Origin: Tanypteryx hageni
Taxonomy: Eukaryota > Arthropoda > Insecta > Odonata > Petaluridae
Length of the DNA: 64,000 nt
Assembly (NCBI GenBank): GCA_028673005.1
Contig: CM054114.1
Span: 10,819,108-10,883,107 of the forward strand
Reading direction: 5' to 3'
In this document: positions 47,258 to 58,348 of the stretch, piece after piece
How positions within the stretch are numbered: position 1 is the first letter of the stretch
Layout of the letters: each line of letters begins with the position of its first letter
Made by a program: the position numbers and the translations under genes
The notes under the pieces: model-generated
Told to the model about the DNA's origin: nothing
Database searches by the model: none
What the model saw: the letters and a program-made list of their open reading frames with translations, nothing else

Positions 47258-47440
47258 TTTTAGGCGTTCTTCAAAAAAGTAAAAAACGAACCGCATATTG
47301 TGAGGTCATATCCGTCCGTCTGTCTGTCCGTATGTTTTATCTCGGAAACTACTGGCGGATGTTCATGAAATTTTTTATTTAGGACTTCAGGACGAAGATA
47401 ATGAGAGAGTGATACAAATAATAAGAACACAATCAGGGTT
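47258..47440 (+). repeat. Dispersed repeat DR2, copy 3
   Basis: TTTTTAGGCGTTC, then TCCGTCCGTCTGTCTGTCCG, then CTCGGAAACTACTGGCGGAT, TTCATGAAATTTTTT, TTTAGGACTTC and AATAATAAGAAC. This is the best preserved of three copies in this window. Confidence 0.65.
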
Positions 47441-47857
47441 GCCACTTTAATAGAAACAAAAAGATATACTTCCCGTCATATCTCGTAAAATATTAGTTAT
47501 GCCAAAAAAGTTTCAGACAAAATCTGTGAAACTAGTTAAATAAAGTATTTATTTCCATATACATTTTTATCGAACGGGTTTTCAAGAAAATTAAACAATA
47601 TTCACTTTGAAATTAGAAATTTTCTTGCGTGCCTTCTCAATTGTTGTCAACGAAAACAATCTTCGTAACAATATACGTAGTAAATTATAGGAAATGGATT
47701 ATCCACGATGAAGAAATAATCTTACATAAATACGTTTATTTTTCTTAAGTATACACATACATGTGAAAAGAAATGGCTAATTTACGACGAGAGAATGCCC
47801 GTGAGCATAATTATTACTACTATTCATTTCAAGTGAGGTATGTTATAAATAATATTC

Positions 47858-47861
<4 letters not shown>

Positions 47862-47918
<57 letters not shown>
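47862..47918. repeat. (TA)n microsatellite
   Basis: An uninterrupted TA run of about 57 bases up to the MITE. Another TA-rich run lies at 48170-48222 beyond it. Confidence 0.95.
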
Positions 47919-47921
<3 letters not shown>

Positions 47922-48132
47922 ATGTCAACAAGGTGTTGGGATGAGGATGATCAGTTCTCTCTCTGTAGCTGAAGAAGGAGTAGTTCCGAAAGCTTTACGT
48001 TTGTGATGTTTCTGTGTTTTTGTTTTATTTTACGTGTGTCGCTTCGACATCCCCGGGGCCTCGCCAACCTGAAGTCGTCTGATTGGTGAGTGCTCACTGG
48101 GTTTCCTCATCCCAACACCTTGTTGACATCCA
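47919..48132. mobile_element. MITE with perfect long inverted ends and hammerhead-like core
   Basis: Left end TGGATGTCAACAAGGTG and on to 47947; the right end from 48104 to 48132 is its exact reverse complement (28-29 bp). It lies in TA-rich DNA with TA on both sides, which fits a Tc1/mariner-type TA target, though the TA array makes the target duplication unprovable. Inside, CTGAAGA (47969-47975), an AGGA/TTCC stem and GAAA (47988-47991) have the spacing of a hammerhead core. The matching stem III and cleavage site are not evident. Identical ends imply recent insertion. Confidence 0.75.
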
Positions 48133-48167
48133 TATATTCATTTTACCCTTTCCTTTTCCGTAAGTTG

Positions 48168-48169
<2 letters not shown>

Positions 48170-48210
<41 letters not shown>

Positions 48211-48222
48211 TATATATAATAT
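48170..48222. repeat. (TA)n microsatellite, imperfect
   Basis: A TA run with ATAATATTATATATAAT interruptions, separated from the MITE by about 38 non-repetitive bases. Confidence 0.9.
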
Positions 48223-48390
48223 TAGTTACATCTGATTAGAAAATAAATCAGTAAATAAAAATTCAATATTTCGTGGACATCATTTCTGATATAATGTTTT
48301 GTAGTGCTTAGAAATAATTATTTTATTCACTTTGGGGAAGTTGGTACCAGCTCAGCATAAGAAATACCCGATTCTGAAGAGGAAGTATTA

Positions 48391-48545
48391 GTCTGTCTCG
48401 GTGGATCAGTGGTTACGGTGTTCTCTCGGTAATTGGTAGAACCTGTTTCGTTTCCCGGTCAAAGCGGAATTTTTCTCCAGCTTTTTCAGAAATCTTCATG
48501 TCCAGCATATGATATGCCTATCTTCATACAAATTTCACCAACATT
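48391..48545 (+). mobile_element. tRNA-derived SINE of a second type
   Basis: A-box-like TGGATCAGTGGTTACGG (48402-48418) and B-box-like TGTTTCGTTTCCCGG at about 48444-48458, in a tRNA-like arrangement followed by a non-tRNA tail. The head differs from that of the SINE at 12954. No paired 3' stem, so it is not a tRNA gene. Confidence 0.6.
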
Positions 48546-48654
48546 TTTGTTTGTATTCATAATGACTGCTTTATTTAAAATATTTTTGCGACTGGTTTCT
48601 TAGCTGCCACCACATCATAAAGCAACTTACAGTCCAGTGCAAACATAACCATAC

Positions 48655-48725
48655 TTGGTCGCATGTACATCTACATATCACCTTTTTGGTGGATGGCAGA
48701 GGGTGCAGTGCACCAAAGATACGAC
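48655..48725 (+). repeat. Fragment of an interspersed repeat
   Basis: TACATCTACATATCACC followed by GGTGGATGGCAGAGGGTGCA and GTGCACCA resembles a GGCAGAGGGTAC-type motif I recall from interspersed repeats of insects. Only about 60 bases are recognisable and the class is not clear. Confidence 0.4.
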
Positions 48726-49400
48726 CAAAGATGAGCTTTGAAATTGCTTGATAATGATGTGGAAACTTTGAAAACGGTCGAAAAGACTATTTAATTAAAA
48801 TGGAAATCCTAAAGTTACAATTTATTTCTTTAATAATAATGCGGTCTATTTCATTGGTAAGAAATATATTTGGGCTATTTTGTTTAATTTCCGTCTTATG
48901 ATACTAATATTCTAGTCTTGATGCGTAAAAGGAATTTTCTATTGTCATTTTATGAATGAACTTCACTGAGTAATTACATCAAATGATCTAAAGTAAAAGT
49001 TTCCATGGAAGAAACTATTTATTATTTTATTTTTGACACTTTTCCTATCTAGCCATTTTTAGGTACTTACGTAGGTGGGAAGTTGGGAAATGTGGTAGCT
49101 TGACCTCGACAATCAAAAAGTGAAGAAAGCATACGAGTTTCATGACAATTTTTACTGTATCTATAATAGTTGTGAAACGCACTATCAGTATTTACAAGTT
49201 AAGAACATTGAAAAGATCTGGCTCATGTGGCAAAACCTTTGTTAAAGCGATCATTTTTTTTTAAATGAAAAAAAAAAACAATGGAAATCGATTGATTCCT
49301 TGAAAACCCTCGCGAGTCCCCCAACCGACGCACACAGGTGAATCTTCTGTTCGATTCCCCCGCGACTTTCTCTTCCCCAGCGTCTCCGCGTAGAAGAGAC
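48726..49400. other. AT-rich non-coding sequence
   Basis: No gene seen. It leads into the GC-rich region that starts near 49300. Confidence 0.5.
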
Positions 49401-49946
49401 TTCCGCCGAACCCCTTTGCACCAAGCGAAACCGGATAACGTACAAGAGAGGATTCTAAAATAAAATAAAATGAAACTACGAGAGCGTCATGGAAACGTCA
49501 GCCCCGTGAACAACGAGGATCGTGAGCAGGGTGTGGTCCAACAATGCGAGCTCCAGCAGCTCGCAAACCGTGGGAACAGAAATTAATCTGAATCCTCCGC
49601 GGAGCTCACGTGAGATATTGTGGCTGCAAGAGGACCTCATCTACGCACGCGAGGTGAAAAAAGGGTTCTTGTGTGTGTGCCTGCAGCATCCGCAGCTAGC
49701 GAAAGCAGCAGCCCTCTAACCTCTCTGCAGACACCGTGAGATAGGCTGACCCCGCCCTTCTCTGGAAGTAGAAAAACCACCTTATTACCCCATCCCACCC
49801 TGCCGGCCGTCGTCCATCGCCTAGCTGGACTCGCCAGGACCGGAATATTGTCCCACCGGCCCAACCTGTCCGGGAGGGGTACGTCGCTCGCGTTCTTACC
49901 TGGATCTCCCCTCCGCCCTTCTGGTTCTCCCCTTCCCTTGCTCCAG

Positions 49947-49953
49947 TATATAA
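49947..49953 (+). promoter_or_regulatory. TATA box candidate
   Basis: CCAGTATATAACCAG within a GC-rich context. A start about 30 bases downstream would fall near 49978. A TATA match in AT-poor DNA is more meaningful than elsewhere in this window. Confidence 0.45.
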
Positions 49954-49977
49954 CCAGTGTCGACCACACCCTTACCT

Positions 49978-50343
49978 CGATCCTCCCTCCCTCCCCCTTC
50001 CACTGTCCCACCTTCCCCTCGAAATGCCTTGCACCTAGCCTGCACGACGGTGTATTATATGCATTTCTATCCGTGCACTTACGGAAGAAGGGGGTCGAGT
50101 GGAGTTCCGGAGGTGTTCTTAAGAGAAATTTGGCTGAATTTCTGCGGAGGCAGTTTCGTCCATCAAGCCTCGAGGCCCATTGGAAAACCGATCCGGAAGC
50201 AGAAGCCACCGACGGACTTCTCAGAAATTCTACCGCAATTTTTGGTGTTCTCCGAGATATCTTGTGAAATCGGAAGTGATTTGAGTTCTATCTCCTTGGA
50301 AGTGCTTTAAAATTTCGTGCACAAAGCTTATTGGTAAAAGAAG
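49978..50343 (+). other. Candidate untranslated first exon
   Basis: Starts at the site expected from the TATA box and ends at AAAAGAAG|GTATGTG, a good splice donor at 50343/50344, exactly where composition returns to AT-rich. No long conserved frame is present, so it would be a 5' untranslated exon. The acceptor exon is not identified in the window. Start position is a guess. Confidence 0.35.
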
Positions 50344-50399
50344 GTATGTGAACCCTTTCTGGTGTTAGGACTGTTTTCCATTCTGTTTGACGTGTTTTG

Positions 50400-52129
50400 T
50401 TTAACACCGATCTAAGAAATGTAGCTCGGCGACATTAATTTAAATGGAGGTAGATGTAATCTTTGATCGCTGCTATGATAAAAAAATCAGAAAAGTTATT
50501 TGTTCTAATTGGGCGTTGCAGCGGCAAGGTGAAATGATAAGTGTTCGGTGTGCAGTGCGTGATCTAATTTAAAATTGCCGGAATTAGTTTGGGATGATGT
50601 AGATGGGGTTTGGGGTTGAGCCTAGCGCGTAGGGCCAGCGCCGTGATATGATTTCGTAATTAGGACGGGAGCTCGAAAGCCACCTAGCGCGAGAAATGTG
50701 AACTAAAAAGAAAAGAAATTCGTTATCCGCGCATTAAAATTTAATTAAAGCAAAAACGTTTTTTTGATCATAAATTACGGCTGGAAATTATTAAAACGCA
50801 AAAAATCTTAAATGAAGGACTTAATTTATGTACTGCGTCTTATTTTGTTTTACCTGACTGACGAATCATAAAATATGATTCATATTTATTATCGAATGTA
50901 TTTAAAACCGTTTTTAAATTTAATTAATTGCAAGAGAAACGATTCTTTGTTTGATAATTGCACATGAAATACGTAATCAGCATGTGTAAATACAGATTAT
51001 ACAAACTCCTTAGAAACGAATTGTTAATAACTTTTGTATCATTGGCGTCCTATATCGAGGTTATTGTTCGTTGTTATAATTATGATAATCCATTTTGTTC
51101 GTGAATCCGGGATTATAGTTTAATCGCTTACTTTTATTTTTATTTGAATCTAAAAATTCGTGTGTGTGTTAAGCTTTCTTATGTTGATAAACACGAATAT
51201 TGATCCAACGAAATTTCTGGTAATGTAGTTATTCATATAATTCGTGTAAAATTGTTCCAATTAGCACAAACTAATTACACGTTACATGAAACTCTTCATG
51301 AGGAATAACAATCCAATTTGTCTGTCAGGTCATGCTAACTTTCATCAGTCAGTTAGTCAAGCGCCCTGTTATCAGAAAAGTAGGGACAAGTCAAATAAAT
51401 TTTTAAAACGCTTGAGATATATTCGTTCGCATCAAACAATCTTTGAATTGTAATGATTACCAGTCATAAAATTAAAGCCAATAAGTATAAACAAGTAAAA
51501 TTTCATCAAGGTGAAAACGAGGTAGATTTTGACTGTCATACATTTTTGTGGATTTCATGAAGCTTTCTTCATTCTTTCGCATCGCTCTTGCATATTAATT
51601 GAAACCCATTTACAATATATGGGGTGGAGGAGCGGCGATATGTTGATGGAAGTTAAAAAAAATCGATGGATACGGAGCGAAAATGGCGAGGGGTCGCATC
51701 GCCTTTAGAGCCTTTAGGAGTGTATAGGGAAGGAGAGAGGGAGGGAGAGAGAGGGGAGAGAGAGAGGCGTGTAGGGAAGGGATTCCCGGAGTGGAGTGGA
51801 ACGGGGAAGGCAGTATTTTTTGAAAAATCCCTTTCTCTCAAGGTCATTCTGGCCTTTTTTTAAATCCCTGAATGCGCCATCGAAGATTGGTTTCGTTGGC
51901 AATCGGACGTCTAATTACCGATAAATATCATTCTCCTTTTCAATTGTTATTTTTAGCGAGCTGAAAAGTTGTTCGAATATTTTAGCAATGCTCGTATTTT
52001 GATTATTGTTACTTAAAAGTTTGTTAACTATTGGTTGAATCTAGGAACAAGTTATTCCGATAAAATTTTATGTACATATGTGGGTGTATGTGGGTATTTT
52101 TGGCTAATCAACCCCTTGGATTATTAAAG
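50400..52129. other. AT-rich non-coding sequence with a purine tract
   Basis: No gene is supported; this could be intron. A GGAGAGAGGGAGGGAGAGAG-type tract at 51725-51775 is followed by GGAATGGAGTGG-like sequence. The overlapping frames at 51653-51902 are low-complexity artefacts. Confidence 0.5.
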
Positions 52130-52405
52130 CAACAACTCCTTCCACACCGAACACAATCACAAGGGAGGAGGGAAACCCGGTGCCGGCATTAGCCTACTCT
52201 TAACGAAGAACGCCAAGGGGACCAACGGCTTAACGTCCCTTCCGGATGACGGAGCGCTGACTTTGCGCGTTCTCCTCAAACCACACAAACAGGGAGCTGG
52301 GCGACCCTGGAAAAAAATCCTACTTGCGCTGGATTCGTGCCCGCTGCATTTTCAAGCAGCAGGCGAGTATCAAGCGTCCTAACCACTACACCACCGGCAC
52401 CCCCA
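52130..52405 (-). mobile_element. tRNA-derived SINE, copy b
   Basis: Minus-strand copy of the family at 12954-13345. A box TGGTGTAGTGGTTAGGACG (ends 52394), B-box-like GGGCACGAATCCAGC (about 52338-52352), core GGACGTTAAGCCGTTGG at about 52217-52235, and GTTAAGAGTAGG near 52200. It is better preserved than copy a in the core. Its 3' end is near GGGAGGAGGGAAACCCGG (52163-52182) or slightly left. Confidence 0.8.
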
Positions 52406-54427
52406 TTGATGTAACTATGCTAAAATTAATTTGGATAAACGAATTGCTTTGGAAAGGAACTTGTTCAGCGAATGAATAATCTACATAATTTTTACCTCCA
52501 CTTGTGTTTTAAACGGAATTAATTGAATGCCAAATATTGATTATAAGTGCACATTAACATTTATTTACAAACAAGAAAGATAATTATTTTTGCTGAGAAG
52601 CTCCACTTTATTATCGTATTCATTCTTTGAACAAAGTTTTTGAAGTAACAATGGCACTATTGATCGAAGAATACTACATTTTATGATTTTTTAGACTAAA
52701 TAGTTCCTTCTTCAATCTACGTGTCCGGTTTTAAAAATTCTTTAATCGAGGAAATATCAGCTAATCATTATATTTAGCACTATTTAACAAGAAAAAGTTT
52801 TTAAAAATAAATAAAAACAAATAAAAAACTACTCCCTTTACTTCGAACTAAAATTAGGATCATGGAAAATAAGGAAAACACCATCCCCGACCGTTTCCAG
52901 TCGTTTCGCCAAAACAGTATCCCTTCCTCCTCTCCAGCCCCTCCCCAGCAAACCCTAAAAGTCGTCTCCTCCCACCCACTTATACCCTCCTTGCCTTCCT
53001 CCCCCCCTTCACTCCTATGGGGGAAAGCATTCGGGTTTCTCTTAATTTTCTTGCAGCCTTCTCCGCTGGCTTATTTGTTATTCACATCCGTGGGGGGATG
53101 ATGACTCCGTGTATTTTTGGTAGGGAGGACCTCGATGCAAACACCGATATGAAACGCTTTTGGCCGGCGAGAGAGGGGGAGTGGGAGGGAGTCAGTTAGA
53201 AAGGGAATGAGATAGAGAGGGAGATGGGAGAGATAGAAGGGGATTTCCAGAATGAGGCCTTGTAGTTTTCCTCGCAAGAACTCCCCAGCGCCTCAACCTA
53301 TTCCGCTCTCTCTCTCTCTACCCGACATTTCGACTTCTCTCTATTCCTCTCTGCATTCTATACTCCCCATTTGGTTGAGAATGCTTTCATGACACACGAA
53401 AGCTTGGTTTTTACCTGAATTTTGGACTCTATTTTAGAGTATGACGAACCAAGAATTTTATATTCGCATAGTTTGAAATAATCGGCGTGTGCCAATGTGT
53501 TACCGTCAAGGCGTATATAACAAGCGTTGGAGAGTGGCAAAAATTTACTTAAGACAATTTATATTTCAAACTGCATAATCTAGTGAGGTGCGACGTCTTT
53601 TATACATAGTATAATCTATTGAAAAACTACTCTCTTCGTGTAATCTAAGCGATAAAAATCGTATGATTCACATTTAGCTTAAATGTAAGGCTTTTTCAGT
53701 GCATGTCTTACAGAAAAATAAGGGTTATCTCATTGAAAATATCTATTCGTTGTAGTTAGGAAATGTAGTTAGAAAATCAAGCTCATTTTTAATTACGTAC
53801 ATACACAGAAAAAAACCAACTGCGCTGCATCACGAAGACGACGCAAAAAATTAGCTATGTGGCATACGGAAAGAAAAACTGGAGACCAGAATTTCCACAG
53901 GAATATCATTTCATATGCCTGTGGAAAATGTTTATTAGCACTGATTTGAATACATTTTACATAAAGAGGAAAATACGGTTGATAAAGTTACATACCGTCG
54001 CCTTGAAATATTGTTCTCTCCTTTCTTATTCTAAATTTCTTTCTCAAGAGGTTTCCATTTTAACTGCAATCAATTGTCATTACAGTATAATCGAGAATAG
54101 TATAATTTACAACGTGCATAAGGTATTAGTTACCCAACAATTTCAATAAATAAAGTTTTAAATTTCTAATTATAATACAAAATAATTCTCGAGGCGCCAT
54201 TTCATGTAATGGCCAAGCCAGCAACATGAGTGCACGTAACTAGCGTAATGATCATTTCATCGGGGATCGGCTGAACACCGGCACACCATCAGATGGCGTT
54301 CAATGATATGAGTATTTCGGTTTCAGCGTAAATTCTCCATATTCCATGTCCTACGCCCAATGTATCCCTTCCTTTTCCGACTCATTTATTATAACAACCA
54401 GAATAGCGGAGAAAATGGACTTTAAGC
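52406..54427. other. Non-coding sequence, mixed composition
   Basis: AT-rich to 52860, then a GC-richer C/T- and GA-rich patch (52900-53350), then AT-rich again. A 79-codon plus frame (52862-53101) begins MENKENTIPDRFQSFRQNS. It becomes Pro/Ser low-complexity and is not recognised. No gene is supported. Confidence 0.45.
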
Positions 54428-55830
54428 TTGAGTAAAACTAAATTTCGCACTCTCTTTCTCATTCACTCCCTCTTTGCCCTCTCTTTCTCTCCTTTGGAAG
54501 CGACCTCTCTCTCTCTCATCTTTGGGCATGCGCCCTCTTTGCTCTCTCCGACCCCTTGCTCTCCCTCCTATCTCTTCCTTCTTTCTCCCTCCGCCCGACG
54601 CTTCCTCCCACGCGTCTCCATCTTTCCCTCCCCTCCCTTCTCACATCACAAAACACCTTTCCCTTTTCTCCCTTCTAATCTCCCTCTTTCTCTCGCAATT
54701 TCTCTCTCTCTCTCTCTCACTCATCTGAACGCCTATTCCCTCATATCCTGCCTTTACCTCGTCTTCATCATTCAACGTTATGCTTCACGTTTTCTCTTTC
54801 AAACCTTTATTTCTCGGCATTTCCTTCCGCTCCTTTTATCTCATCTTCCTCATCTTCTTCCTCCTTTCCACCGCCGCTTTATCTCTTCGTCCCTTTCATG
54901 CATTTTCCGTCGATTTTTTACTATAAATCTTTCTTCTGCATCACCCACCCGTAACTTATTGATATTCCTTCCATAATTTTTCCTATATGTATTCGCCATC
55001 TTCCTCTGCTATCCTCATCTCCTCTTTTCTTCAAAATATATTTTTCTTCAATTTTCGTTTTTTATGTAAGAAGGGGGGGCCTCGATTTTGCTCGAATAAA
55101 GCCGATTTTCCATCCACCTCGCGCTCTCTCCTTTCTCTCATCCTCTCTCTCTATCTCTTGCTCCTCCCACGCATACGTTCCCTTTCCCCTTAGCTCGGCA
55201 GATAGAATTCGTTGCCCTTCGGGGATCCATAATAGCAGGGAGGATGTGCTGGGTTGAAGCGAAGGGGAGTGAGGGGCAGGAGTTTGAGGGAAGGGTTCCA
55301 GAAGGGAGGTAGTAAAAGGGGTATTTTCGGGGGAAGGAGGTGGGAGGGGAGGGTGGAGGTTGGATGGTCGTCAGCCTACAATCCCTAACGACTCCCCTTC
55401 TCTCTCTTTCTCCCTTCCTCTCTCTCCCTCTCATTCTCTCCCTCGCCCTCTCTCTCTCCTTCCTTCTCTCGTTTCTCTGCCGCTTTCCCTGTGAAAAGGA
55501 AGACTTAGACATTTGGAGATAGCTGAATTTCTGCCTCTGTTTCAGGTTTACCGCAGTACAAAAGAGAGGGTAGGTTGAGGGGAGGGAGAGAGAGAGAGAG
55601 AGGGAGAGTGAAAAATTACCTCTGTTCTCCCCGTTCGTCCTCCCAGGCGTCCTCTCTCTCCCACTCTCCCTCTCTATCTCTCTCGCTCTCTATCTCTCTC
55701 CCTCTGTCTCCCTCTCTCTATCTCTCCCTCTCTCTATCTCTCCCTCTCTCTATCTCTCCCTCTCTCTATCTCTCTCAACCTCGCTCGTTTCCTTTCTCTC
55801 TCTCTTACCCTTTCTTCTCATTCCTCCATC
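54428..55830. repeat. Long polypyrimidine (CT-rich) region
   Basis: CTCTCT, CCCTCC and TTCTCC units dominate the plus strand, with a short purine-rich interruption at about 55255-55370 and GAGAGA at about 55585-55610. The 182-codon frame 54428-54976 and others here are Ser/Leu/Pro products of the tract and should not be called genes. Many GAGAG motifs (GAGA-factor type) lie on the minus strand. An acceptor-like CTGCCTCTGTTTCAG ends near 55545. Confidence 0.8.
55714..55776. repeat. Tandem array of a 16-bp CT-rich unit
   Basis: CTCTCTATCTCTCCCT is repeated about four times head to tail with no interruption. Confidence 0.9.
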
Positions 55831-58108
55831 CCATACTCTGCAGAGGCGGCCAAGAGGGGAGAGCCCGGGGAGGGTGGGGAAGAAGGGACTAGATGCCCTT
55901 CCATCCCCTTCCTCCTCATTTCCCTCATTCGCGCTATATGTTCTTCCTTTTGTTGTCTGTTTTAATCGCGCAACTCTTGTTATTTCTTTATTTGCGTGCA
56001 TACCTCTCCATCCCACACCGAAAACTTTTTCACTTGTAAATCACATTCGTTTTTTAGGTAGAACGAAAGTAATGTTTTTGCTGTCTTTAAATTGTATAAA
56101 TAGCCTTACTTGCTGATTTAAACCAAACTAATTTAATAAAATTGAGAAGCGATTAAAATTTTCTTATCCTCTCTTTTAAAATTAAAAGTTGACACATTCA
56201 TTCGAAGGAGATATTTCGGAAATTTTAATTGTCGGTTTGCATCTTCTCCGGCAAAAAGACAATCACTCATTCACTCTCTTCGCAATAAATTCATTAAGAC
56301 ATTAGAAAATGTATCTGCAATCTTAGAATGTACTTATGGACATTATGGGCTTGAGTTTAAGGTCACCGTGCTTTAGGGAGTCCCGGTATCTGGATCTTAC
56401 TTTACAGATTCAACGATGAAGTACTACATGCAGAATGTCCCTCTAAGTAAATTGCCCCATGTGGCAAAAATCCACCATCCTACACTAATTAACCTCATGA
56501 TAGATATCGTTCACAACGACCCTGGTCTCGAGCATTGATAATTGTTAATGGTTAAATTAAGACATTTTTCACCAAATTGACGTAATACTATCGCGGAAAG
56601 AAGAGATATTGCCCCTATTTTATTTTTACGGATAAGCTTAAAGAAGGACCGCTAGGATTGCAGCGAGAGAATAGAGAATTGGCAAGGGAGAGAGGGAGGA
56701 GAAAGGGGCGAGTGGGAGAGGGGGGTGGGGGAGGGAGAGAGTGGAGGAGGTAAGATTGACGTAAATGGCGTGGAAGGAGTGGCGATATGTGACAGGAGAA
56801 GAGGGTGAGACAAGGGAATGGCGGAGACTTGAAAAAATGCCACTCGTCCAGAGAGAGAGAGAGAGAGAAAGGGAGAGGAAAGGAGGGCGAGGGGAGGAGG
56901 GAGAGGGAGGGAGGGAGGAGTTTTCGAGGGTAAGTACAAGGCTTGCCTTTCGCAGTCCAAGAGGTCTGAACCATTAGGGAGAACGTGAATTTTTCAACTT
57001 ATCTCATTAAGGGGAAAAGAGATATGGGATGGGTCGAGTTTATTTTTTTCATCGCAGGCAGGATAAGTTTTGGCCTCGCTGATGGAAGGCGGATCCTCTT
57101 GTGCGGTTAAGGCAAATATTTCCGAGTAGGCAGCGCATTGCAAAGCAAGGAGGGAAATAGAGTGGGATGGGAGGCGTAATGAAGGGCGGTTTGTGAGGAG
57201 ATGGAGGAAGGGAGGATAAGGAGGTGATTGGAGGGAGCCATTCGTCGCGAATATCTGCTTATATTCCGAGCCTTATTGTTTAGTGATGGTGTGAGCGCGC
57301 GGGACAATTGCAATTTGACGCCGCGGTTGGGAAGATTAAAAAAGTAAAACTCTTCAAAGGAATTAATTGGAAACTTTTAAATCTCCTTTTTCCTACAGAG
57401 AAGATCAACGTATTAGAAATTCCTCACTATCTAACCTTCGCTTGCTTGTTTCACACAGCGCATTTACTACCTGTTACCTTAACTGAGAAAACACTTTACT
57501 ACGGTTGACAACAGGTCAAATAAAAATATATATAACTTCATTTTACAAATTAAATATTTTCTAAAATTTTCAATTTTTAACAAAACATTTACTTTTTAAA
57601 AACTACTTAAAATTTTAGATGCAATTAATATTTATTTTATGCTAACTCTGAATAGGCTGCAATGCTGACTATGATATATTTCGACATTTACTGTTCCATT
57701 TATGTCTGTCTTTTGGGGAATTTATTTTTTACGAGCCCATCAGAACAAGAAGACCTTTGATGTCTGTTAAATCTAGTATTATTTGAATGGCCTTAGGGTT
57801 CCATTTATTCTTGCGCAAAGATTCTTTATATTAATTTAAATATTTTATGAAATAAATGTAATAAATTTTAATACAAAAATTACCTATTTGGTGAAATCTT
57901 TGGTAAAATAGATGCCATTGAATGTTCACCTTTGTCTAATATTAATGCGAGATTAGACTTTGATGGATGGGTTTAAAACATAAGTATGCGGCATGAATTT
58001 CGAATTTTTCCCGACGCTTTTGGTAGGCGGCGAAGAACTTTTCCGTAATTAATCATTCAGTTGCATTTGTAAGGCTTGACGTGAAATTTATTACCGCCTA
58101 CGTCTTAC
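55831..58108. other. Non-coding sequence with a GA tract
   Basis: A purine-rich tract at 56640-56930 (GAGAGGGAGGAG-type) ends in a strong donor-like CGAGG|GTAAGTAC at 56929/56930. AT-rich DNA follows from about 57500. No coding exon is supported, and the frames in the tract are low-complexity. Confidence 0.5.
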
Positions 58109-58348
58109 CCCCAGAATGAACTGTTTCAGAGCGGAGCCGAGTGATGGATGACTTTCATACGTTTGAAAAGCTGGAAAAACGTCCTTCGGCCGGAATACGG
58201 AACGATCCTTCTTCGGCGGACCAATTTCCAGGATCTCATCTGCCCTTACGTCTTCGTGGCTTAAAATCTCCGTGGATGCTGTGAAAATATTGAAAATCCG
58301 TCCTGTCGATGGATCAGCGAGCGCACTGTAGGCTTTTGCCGGATAATG
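58109..58348 (-). CDS. Candidate 80-codon internal exon, unknown protein
   Basis: Minus strand, between acceptor GTACCTTCAG (ends 58349) and donor GGG|GTAAGA (58108/58107), is exactly 240 bases, open in one frame and phase 0 at both ends. The product starts HYPAKAYSALADPSTGRIFN, contains EIGPPKKDRSVFRPKDVFPA and ends SALKQFILG. It is not low-complexity and is GC-richer than its flanks, unlike most frames here. I do not recognise the protein. No signal peptide, membrane segment or known motif is visible. No partner exons were identified. A CpG-rich island with an AAGATGGCGGC motif lies upstream on the same strand (59871-59881). The polypyrimidine tract of the acceptor is weak. Confidence 0.35.

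Larger units (their letters stand above)
49400..50400 (+). promoter_or_regulatory. CpG/GC-rich promoter-like island
   Basis: An abrupt GC-rich and CpG-rich block with C/T runs, bounded by AT-rich DNA on both sides. A TATA box (TATATAA, 49947-49953) sits in the GC-rich part. Open frames of 65-190 codons on both strands (the longest, 49637-50209 minus) have no recognisable motif and look like chance frames in GC-rich DNA. With the donor at 50343 the simplest reading is a promoter plus untranslated first exon on the plus strand (inference). Confidence 0.5.

Noticed and set aside
49637..50209. 190-codon minus-strand open frame
   Set aside because: Lies in a CpG-rich island with equally long frames on the other strand; Gly/Arg-rich and no motif.
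54428..54976. 182-codon open frame
   Set aside because: Product is Ser/Leu/Pro low complexity read from a CT-rich tract; no conserved motif.
55546..55569. 24-base microexon between an acceptor-like and a GTAGGT donor-like site
   Set aside because: Plausible sites but nothing else supports it, and pyrimidine-rich DNA produces acceptor-like motifs by chance.
55575..55892. 105-codon frame
   Set aside because: Serine/leucine repeat from a 16-bp CT tandem array.
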